A stretch of 64,000 bases of DNA from Leuctra nigra (taxonomy: Eukaryota > Arthropoda > Insecta > Plecoptera > Leuctridae). Below, piece by piece: positions 45,060 through 55,400 of the stretch (the first letter of the stretch is position 1; each line of letters starts with the position of its first letter). Below the pieces are notes generated by a model. It was not told the origin of the DNA and made no database searches. It saw only the letters and a program-made list of their open reading frames with translations. Location: NCBI GenBank assembly GCA_934045905.1, contig OW203773.1, positions 14,371,246 through 14,435,245 on the forward strand, read 5' to 3'. The position numbers were made by a program, and so were the translations under genes.

Positions 45060-45690
45060 TTGGTGAACAAAAGGAACGAAATATTAAAATTCTACTAAAA
45101 ATAGAAAGCTAAAAAGTCAGCATTGTATTCAGCATTGTGATATAAAAATGGGTATAGTCAAACTTTATTTAGAAAATAAAAAATAATAATACATTCCTCA
45201 TTTTTCATCACGAATTATCCCATGTCAACTACAGAACAGAAAGCAGGTACAAATTGCTCTAATTCAAAATATTGTCCACAGTATTTAGTTTGACAGCGCG
45301 CAATTTTATTTTAAACGTATTTATGACCAATTCTTTATTTATTCTGATCTTTAGATCGTTGATTCCACGAAGACATTGTAAAAAATTGTGCACGGCCAAA
45401 TTAAAATTGGTGAACAAAAGAAAAAAATGATCAACATAGGTATACTCCGACTAAAAAACAAACCGCATATCTTCAACTAAAATAAAAAATTGAAGTCTAC
45501 AAATTCAGCACTGTAAATTGTAGTGATATCAAAAAATGGGTCAAAATAAAAAATAAACTCTGTGCTTTGTGTTTATGTAATAAGTAGTATAGAATTTTAG
45601 GCCAGAAATAAACATTACTTAAATTTATATAATTTACCTTCAATGCTCTTAAAAAAACTATCTGAAAAGTAATTTTGATTTTTCAAGATT
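45060..45690. repeat. Degenerate hairpin-ended-unit fold-back
   Basis: Contains weak copies of the fold-back arm: TTCAGCACTGTAAATTGTAG, AGTGATATCAAAAAATGGGT and CTTCAACTAAAATAAAAAAT at 45470-45540, and a similar set at 45100-45170. The terminal CCCCATAAAAAAC is not preserved. Confidence 0.5.
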
Positions 45691-46030
45691 AATCATTCAC
45701 CAGACGAGTTATTCCTGATAAGTTGCAAGAACATGCATCGTGCCAGCCACATATTGTCACGATACATCGTGGTTTCGCAGCCCGCGATCCATCCCTGCAT
45801 GATTGGTTGCATAACCATCAGGGACGACTGTGTATCTGTCAGTGCACTTTGTTCATGCCTGGTCAGCGGTATTGATAGCCGCCGAACCAAGAGGTGATAG
45901 TCGAGGAGTCGGCGACAAGATCTAGCCAAGACAACACCTGGAGGACTCCACGGGCGGGACGCAGGACAACGCGCGGGACGCGGGACGGACGCGGGACCAC
46001 GTGGCCGAGGGTCAATGAGATAATTGTCAG
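45691..46030. other. GC-richer unidentified stretch
   Basis: The GC content is clearly above that of the surroundings, with GCGGGACG-type tandem repeats at 45950-45995. An open minus-strand frame at 45929-45693 encodes LTRHEQSALTDTQSSLMVMQ and WIAGCETTMYRDNMW, not recognised as any family. It could be an unidentified transposon coding remnant. Confidence 0.3.
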
Positions 46031-46447
46031 TTTCACCCTTGTAGCTTCACTACCTATTATTAACCTTTCCAAATATCTTGAGCCTCTTAATAAATTGCTT
46101 CTAATGTATTTGTATTTCTATTCTATATCTAGCTACAACCCTCCCCAAATTGTATTAGGATCCCAACGAGAAAGTCATTCTCGTGACAATATACTATGTA
46201 AATATTTAGGTACACAATTTACACACATTATTTTTATTTTAAAATTGGACAAAACGAATGTTTGCTTACATTAGACTCATTAAATAATTCAGTTTCATTC
46301 CTGCCCTTGCTCTATAAGGTAATAATTTCACAGCATGTCATGGTAAACTGTCAACTCCTATTTCTATCGCGTCGTATTATAAACATTTCAATTAATTTGG
46401 CGCTTAACATATTTGCGTCCTAAGAAACAGCTTGATGATGTTGCTGA

Positions 46448-49400
46448 TTATTCATTGTCTTCACTGTCGTAGTGGATCTCACTCGTGTCGATGGGAAGCT
46501 TGGAATGCTTCAGACCCTGTGTAGAGGCAAGATATTCGATCGCTGACAGTGCCTGGAACATAGCAATCAGACATATTTACAATGAAACAACAGTTTCATT
46601 CAATATGAATTAATTGGGATCTGATCTCCAAAATGTTAGGAAAATATCTGGCACATTTAATGAAATATATATTTTTTAAATCTAATAGTATTTCTAGTAA
46701 TTATAAGATTGCCAATTATAATGTACAGATCCAAATTATTAAGACAAATTTTAATTATTATTTAATTTAAAAAGCAAAATGATAAAATCAAATTTAAATT
46801 GTGCATGACGAATCAAATTCAAATTTTCTCTTAAAATATTCAGCCCAATCAGTAAAGAACGTTTGCACCATTTAAACCTTCTTTTTGCAACTTTTTTAAT
46901 TAGCCAACAGAAGTAACGGTATCGAAATAGCAATTTCACTTCAACTTAGGTTTGAACTTTGAAAAGGATGCTATTCTCAGATCTAATGAATAACAGGTAC
47001 TTTAATGTTGAATGAGTGGATCAAAGTTCAATCTAATATGATGTTACTCACGTCATCTAGCTGTTGCTTCGTGTGAGCGGCTGACATACAGAAGCGAAGG
47101 CGAGTCTCCAGGAGCGGGGTAGCTGGAAATCCAACACCGACAACGGCGATTCTCCTTTCTTTCAATGCCCGGACCGTGGATCTGTGAAACATAGGAAGTA
47201 AATGAGGGGGCTGCAAATAAGTTGATTGATTTGCGTGTCCGGTAAGCGAATATTATCGGGCAAATACTTCGTAAATGAGATAAAAAAAGGATTGTTAAGA
47301 AATTCAGTTTAAATATTTCTAAAGTGAAGGTAGGTACTCACTTTTTGTTTAATACTAGGAAAACGCTCTGAGTAACGCGTTGATGAGCGAGCACGGATAC
47401 GCGCAACACCTCGAACCGAAATTATGTTTATCGAAAATGTCCTTAAAAGCCAATAATTCTTGAATTTCGTCACAGACTTGTATGCAAATCTCCAACAATT
47501 CCTAAAATATTGGCCCAATAACCACGCAAAGTTTTAAGTTGATTGATTGAACATTTATGATTGAACGATTCCTTGTTAATTTCCAAAAATCACAGGATAT
47601 CGTTCAAAAAAAATTTAAACGGTCATATCACTTTCATAATATACGTTTGAAAGTTTCTGCTCTAACAACCTTGAAGTGAAGATTCGAAGATGCCATGAAA
47701 TATGTAATTCGAGAAATATGATAGCCAACACGCAAAATATCCGTAAACTGTCAATAACTTTTGAATTTAAACACAGTTTAGTCTGAAAATTGTCAAAAAT
47801 ACAGATAATGTTGGACCCGATGACCATGCAAAATTTTAAGTTGATCGGTCAAACGGTTCTGGTTTAAATTTCAAAAAGCACATGAAATATTTTTTTAAAT
47901 TTTAACCAATGGGAGGATTTGGCTGAAAATTTGTAAAATAAGAGACAATGTTGGTGTTAATGACCATGCAAAATATAAGGTCGATCACATTTGTCTAAGT
48001 CCATTTTCATTTTTCAGCCTATCAGGAGATGTTTATTTAAATTTCAACCAAAGAATGGATTTCAAAAAAATTAGGGTCTGCAAACAGAGAAGGTTGGTTT
48101 TACATATGTGCAAAATTTCAGATCGATCGGTGAAACGGTGCGACCTGTGTATCGGCTATTAGCAGCCAAAAACAAAAACAAAAACAAAAAAAAAAAAAAA
48201 AACAAAAAAAAAACAGGGGTCCGTGCCAAAAGAGCCAAAAGGAGACGCTCGCTTCGCTCGCTCAATTAATTGATTGAGTGTCGGTTCGTACCTTACACCT
48301 AAACGTAAATGACCGAAAGTTCATGGTAATTTTGCAGTACGCATCCCATCCAATATTAAAATTCCAACCAAATTATCTCATTATTGGCAATACGTTTAAA
48401 TTTCAATCCAGATATTTGCGATAAATGTCGATGAGTTCAAGTTCCGAATGCATATAACTATACAAGGCAGTTGTGCAAACGGTTTGTTCCGTTTAAAGGA
48501 CCGTGGGACCTCATCAACGCGTTACTCAGAGCGTTTTCCTAGTGTTTATATAATTGCTTCCATTATGGCTGGAGTTTAAGAATGTAGAAACGCATTTTTT
48601 TATTATTTTGTTTTCACACTTTCAAAGTTTAAGAAATCAGAGCAACCATTTCAAGTTTAGCAGACTAAAATATTTCACACACTGGAGTATATTAAGCCCT
48701 CTGGTATAACCTAATAGTGTTAAATGCGATGATTTGATCCTAAACTAGGAAAACGCTCTGAGTAACGCGTTGATGAGCGAGCACGGATAACGCGCAACAC
48801 CTCGAACCGAAATTATGTTTATCGAAAATGTCCTTAAAAGCCAATAATTCTTGAATTTCGTCACAGATTTGTATGAAAATCTCCAACAATTCCTAAAATA
48901 TTGGTCCCAATAACCACGCAAAGTTTTAAGTTGATCGATTGAACCTTTATGATTGAACGATTCCTTGTTAATTTCCAAAAATCACAGGATCTCGTTCAAA
49001 AAAATGTTAAACGGTCATATCAGTTTCATAATACGTTTGAAAGTTTCTGCTCTAACAACTTTGAAGTGAAGATTCAAAGATTCCGTGAAATATGAAATTC
49101 GAGAAATATGATAGCCAACACGCAAAATATCCTTAAACTGTCGATAACTTTTGAATTTAAACACAGTTTAGTCTGAAAATTGTCAAAAATACAGATAATG
49201 TTGGACCCGATGACCATGCAAATTTTTAAGTTGATCGGTCAAACGGTTCTGGTTAAAATTTCAAAAAGCACATGAAATTTTTTTTTTAAATTTTAACCAA
49301 TGGGAGGATTTGGCTGAAAATTTGTAAAATAAGAGACAATGTTGGTGTTAATGACCATGCAAAATATAAGGTCGATCACATTTGTCGAAGTCCATTTTCA

Positions 49401-52400
49401 TTTTTCGGCCTATCAGGAGATGTTTATTTAAATTTCAACCAATAAATGGATTTCAAAAAAATTAGGGTCTGCAAACAGAGATGGTTGGTTTTACATGTGT
49501 GCAAAATTTCAGATCGATCGGTGAAACGGTGCGACCTGTGTATCGGCTATTAGCAGCCAAAAACAAAAAAAAAAAAAAAAAAAAAACAGAGGTCCGTGCC
49601 AAAGGAGCCAAAAGGAGACGCTCGCTTCGCTCGCTCAATAAAGTATTAACCACTTTGAGGTCGTACCAGAGGTCCTAATGTTCTCCAGTATGTAGCATTA
49701 TTCAGTCTATTAAACTGGAATGGGTCGCTACTTTCTGATTTTTTTATCGTGTTAGTGTGAAGACAAAATAAAAAAATGCGATACCATGGAGTAGTTGTAT
49801 GGCTTTTAGAATGATTAACACACCCGGAAACTTTCATAAAAATCCAAAAATGTAATTGAATCTCTTCAGTTGATTTAATCTAGAATGGCCCACAACTCAC
49901 AATGTTTTAGAATGATTGTAGACAATCATCGGGACGACGGGCGAGTCCTCATTGCCGTAGACGACGACTCCCAACTGCCTCAACCTGCGTCGGAAGTAGC
50001 GCGTGTTGCAAGCCAGCTGGGCGATGCGCGCGACTCCTTCGCCCGTGCCGTCCTCGCCAGAGATGACGCGCATCGACGCAATGATCTGCTGCGCAACAGG
50101 CGGGGACATCGCGCTTGCGTAGCAGCCGGCAGCACTCTGAGCGCGAATCCATGATATCGTGCGCTAAAACACAGATACAGTTACAACTCCATGAATAACA
50201 AGGTGTTGAAATTTCTTTTTAAGGACACTAGTAACAGATCTGCCGACGTTTTTAAAAATAAAAAATACACAAATTTAAAATTTGGAAATGGGAAAAATCG
50301 ATGCAAGCTGAACTATAAAAAAAACTTTTCAACCCAATAATACTCTATAAATATTATTTTCAGACTCCAAGTGTCAATAAAATGCATTTGCCCCAATTAA
50401 ATCCAAAATTAATACAAGAACACTACTTAAAAGTAAGTCATTTTCATTTTCTCAAATACCTTGGATCCCGCTATGTACCCTCCAGCAGAAGCGAAACTCT
50501 TGGTGAACGTTCCCATGAGAATGTCCACATCCTGGGAGTTGCAGTTGTAGTAGTCAACCACCCCTCGGCCGTGCTTCCCCATCGCTCCGACACTGTGCGC
50601 TTCGTCCAAGTAGAGATATGCCTGAGCAGAAACAATCTTTCAATCAAGAGACCCAGTGCCCCGATTCTCGAAACAGTTATCGTGTCATAAGTTATGATAT
50701 GACGAAATGTAATAATATTAACATAGTGAGAGATAGGACAAACCTCTTGAGTTATGACGTGATAACTGTTTCGAGAAAAGACCTCTAGGAGTGATTCCCG
50801 TCTTGGCCAATTATGGAGCTGATCACAAATGTTTACCTCAATGGGAAGGGCAACTAAGATAACTAACACATTTCCGACAAATCACTCAACATTTTCTAAT
50901 GTTCCACTCATCCAATAACCAATGAATTTGCTCCTTACTAATTATTGTTATAGTAAGTTGATTATATTTTTGGCTGGTGGTTGCTTGATATTTGTGATGG
51001 TTTTACATAGCAACGTGTTTATGATCAGATATGTACCTTATACTGTTTCTTGATTCGAATTATCTCCGGTAGATGAACAATAGATCCTTCCATGCTGTAG
51101 ACACCTTCAACGACAATCAGGATTTTCTTCCACGGCTGTCCGGTGCCAGGCTGGCCTTCAACAACAGCCTTTCGCAAGATCTCTTCCAAATGGGCTGTCT
51201 CTGGAAATGATGTATGAGTATTAATATTGTTTTATACCAAATTGATTTGGAAAGGTTAAAAGGACAATTTGTTTGCTGTTGACTTTTAAACTTACTATTG
51301 TGTCTGAATACTTTGCAGGATGCGCCAGACATCTTTATTCCAAGAACAAGCGAGGCGTGGTTCTTCTCGTCGCTCAACACAAGACAACCCGGGGAGACGA
51401 GAGCTGGTAGATTGAGTGAGTTTGTGGCAAATCCCATCCCAAACACAATGGCGTCTTCCACGCCGAGGAAGCGGGCTGTCATCTCCTCCAGTTCAGTGAT
51501 CAGTGGATGTGTACCTAACAGGAGAGACCAGAGCTGGTAGATTGAGTGCGTTTGTGGCTAATCCTATCCCAAACACAATGGCGTCTTCCACGCCGAGGAA
51601 GCGGGCTGTCATCTCCTCCAGTTCAGTGATCAGTGGATGTGTACCTAACAGGAGAGACCAGAGCTGGTAGATTGAGTGAGTTTGTGGCAAATCCCATCCC
51701 AAACACAATGGCGTCTTCCACGCCGAGGAAGCGGGCTGTCATCTCCTCCAGTTCAGTGATCAGTGGATGAGTTCCTAACAGGAGACACCAGAGCTGGTAG
51801 ATTGAGTGAGTTTGTGGCAAATCCCATCCCAAACACAATGGCGTCTTCCACGCCGAGGAAGCGGGCTGTCATCTCCTCCAGTTCAGTGATCAGTGGATGT
51901 GTACCTAACAGGAGAGACCAGAGCTGGTAGATTGAGTGCGTTTGTGGCTAATCCTATCCCAAACACAATGGCGTCTTCCACGCCGAGGAAGCGGGCTGTC
52001 ATCTCCTCCAGTTCAGTGATCAGTGGATGTGTACCTAACAGGAGAGACCAGAGCTGGTAGATTGAGTGAGTTTGTGGCAAATCCCATCCCAAACACAATG
52101 GCGTCTTCCACGCCGAGGAAGCGGGCTGTCATCTCCTCCAGTTCAGTGATCAGTGGATGTGTACCTAACAGGAGAGACCAGAGCTGGTAGATTGAGTGAG
52201 TTTGTGGCAAATCCCATCCCAAACACAATGGCGTCTTCCACGCCGAGGAAGCGGGCTGTCATCTCCTCCAGTTCAGTGATCAGTGGATGAGTTCCTAACA
52301 GGAGACACCAGAGCTGGTAGATTGAGTGAGTTTGTGGCAAATCCCATCCCAAACACAATGGCGTCTTCCACGCCGAGGAAGCGGGCTGTCATCTCCTCCA

Positions 52401-55400
52401 GTTCAGTGATCAGTGGATGAGTTCCTAACAGGAGACACCAGAGCTGGTAGATTGAGTGAGTTTGTGGCAAATCCCATCCCAAACACAATGGCGTCTTCCA
52501 CGCCGAGGAAGCGGGCTGTCATCTCCTCCAGTTCAGTGATCAGTGGATGTGTACCTAACAGGAGAGACCAGAGCTGGTAGATTGAGTGCGTTTGTGGCTA
52601 ATCCTATCCCAAACACAATGGCGTCTTCCACGCCGAGGAAGCGGGCTGTCATCTCCTCCAGTTCAGTGATCAGTGGATGTGTACCTAACAGGAGAGACCA
52701 GAGCTGGTAGATTGAGTGAGTTTGTGGCAAATCCCATCCCAAACACAATGGCGTCTTCCACGCCGAGGAAGCGGGCTGTCATCTCCTCCAGTTCAGTGAT
52801 CAGTGGATGAGTTCCTAACAGGAGACACCAGAGCTGGTAGATTGAGTGAGTTTGTGGCAAATCCCATCCCAAACACAATGGCGTCTTCCACGCCGAGGAA
52901 GCGGGCTGTCATCTCCTCCAGTTCAGTGATCAGTGGATGAGTTCCTAACAGGAGACACCAGAGCTGGTAGATTGAGTGAGTTTGTGGCAAATCCCATCCC
53001 AAACACAATGGCGTCTTCCACGCCGAGGAAGCGGGCTGTCATCTCCTCCAGTTCAGTGATCAGTGGATGAGTTCCTAACAGGAGAGACCAGAGCTGGTAG
53101 ATTGAGTGAGTTTGTGGCAAATCCCATCCCAAACACAATGGCGTCTTCCACGCCGAGGAAGCGGGCTGTCATCTCCTCCAGTTCAGTGATCAGTGGATGA
53201 GTTCCTAACAGGAGAGACCAGAGCTGGTAGATTGAGTGAGTTTGTGGCAAATCCCATCCCAAACACAATGGCGTCTTCCACGCCGAGGAAGCGGGCTGTC
53301 ATCTCCTCCAGTTCAGTGATCAGTGGATGAGTTCCTAACAGGAGAGACCAGAGCTGGTAGATTGAGTGAGTTTGTGGCAAATCCCATCCCAAACACAATG
53401 GCGTCTTCCACGCCGAGGAAGCGGGCTGTCATCTCCTCCAGTTCAGTGATCAGTGGATGTGTTCCTAACAGGGGCATCGAGATAAGTTGTAACAATGATT
53501 TTAATGACTAGAGGGATCTCTTAAACATGAAACACTAACTTGAATTGAGATAATATTAAAGAAAGAGCCTCAGTCAGAAAAAACTATTTGCAAGTAAGAT
53601 GATAAAGAACTTCAGGAAATGTATCATTTCTTGAATACACGCAAGTTTACTTATTAAGTACTCAACATATCCGATGCTCCACTAGTGAGAATGTAATCCG
53701 GCGCCGTCGAGATCAAAAAAGATATTGAATAAGTAATTATGATCAAGTTATTTCCTCAAATCCCAGATAACAACCTGCCACATAACTGTCAAATATTAAT
53801 ACTTACCATGTTCTTGGGTTGGACTGCACATTGCAAGCCCGTGCTTCCTGACAGCTTCCACTGATGCCTCAGCACACGGCCCAGTTGATTCCGCAAAGCC
53901 CAGATAGTTGTAGGAACCCAGATTCAGGCATTTAGTTTCTGTTCCCGTGAACTCAAATGTCCAGTTGTTGTCCTTGGATATTCTGTCCTTCAGGATGACT
54001 TCTGCGCCAGGAGCGCTGCATATAGGATTATTCATGATATCGCTTACACGGCGGTAAACATATCGCATGAAGAAACTTGCAAATTGTTCATACAATGGTG
54101 AATAACCCTGAAACAAAAAATGATTTATCGAATTATGAATTGAGTTTGATTTAATTTACACACAACTTATTTTATTATTTTATTTATTTCTACTTGGGGT
54201 GTAGATTGGAGATATGGAGACACGAACACTACAGTTTTTTCAAATCTTCTTTACACGGACTATGATGGCGAAGATTGGCAACGAAAATGATGTACTACAC
54301 TAGCACCGACACAACAAAATGAAAATCAGCTAGAACTAGGTGGCACATTCATGTTAGCGGATTCACTTTGGAAAGTTTAGGTTGGCAAAGTATGAATTTA
54401 GGTGGTAGGTCTGGATGGTGCTGCTTAGTAACACCCTAGCGGCGTTGTAAGCGTAAATTGAACAGCCTGTAAATCCTGTGATTGAGCTGCGAAAGGTGGA
54501 GCACTCAACTGGTTTTAAAACTTCGATTCCTTGTCTGGAAATCGCTAGATCGGTACCGCGTCAATTGTGACAAGATACTATTGTACTAATTGATGACAAT
54601 ATGAATACATTTTGGATGAGATAAGAAATGTGTTTATAGAGTAGTACCAAAGATCTTAACAGATGGTTGACACCAAGTACAGAGAATACGTACTAGAATT
54701 TTGGCAAACAATTTAATGGGCTGGCCTTGTAATGGTTCGGGAGGCTATTCGCATTTTCGGGCTGACCAGATGGCAGCACTGACCAGCACTGACAATGCGT
54801 CTATTACAACCGCGACACGCAATTGTCATGGTTACGCGCATTGGTTTGTTGTTGTTGACTTTGGTTTGGTGTCATGGCCGCTTTGTGCGGAATCGAAGTG
54901 TGAGTGAAGTGGAATAACTTGTGAGTAGTGATTAGACTTCAATTTAAATTTTCCACCAGATTCTTTACCATTGTGGTTCATTTCCGAAGATAATAAGTAT
55001 AGGTAGGTACTGCCTTTCTGATTAAAATGACATTGACATTGCCAACATCAATAAAAATGGCGGCAGTGGCCGAAACAAAAACGATTACGTCTACAGCACT
55101 TATACTTTCCCACACTAGAGTGTGCCCCCTTTGCTCGAAAACGCGAATTGAAATAAGAAAAAAGCAATAATTTCAACAAAGATGCGAGCTTTGGTCTCAG
55201 CCGATCCTAGGACCATTTGTTTCTGAAAACGATGGAGAAGGAAATGTCTTGAGAAATTAAATTAGAAGAAGGTTGAATGCAAGTGAAAATGGGAAAGCAG
55301 GTTTCGACTGATTTGCGAGAAGGTCGACTTAGTAGAAAACTAGCTGGTTGAGCGAGCGACTTTCTTCGACTCTTTTGGCACGGACATCTATTTTGTTTCT

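Noticed and set aside
52403..52660. Array copies as alternative coding cassettes (mutually exclusive exons)
   Set aside because: The unit length is not a multiple of three, and no copy but the last is followed by the rest of the exon or by a convincing donor.
20108..53470. CRISPR-like arrays (regular repeats)
   Set aside because: The units are contiguous copies of exon/intron borders with no unique spacers, in a eukaryotic gene.
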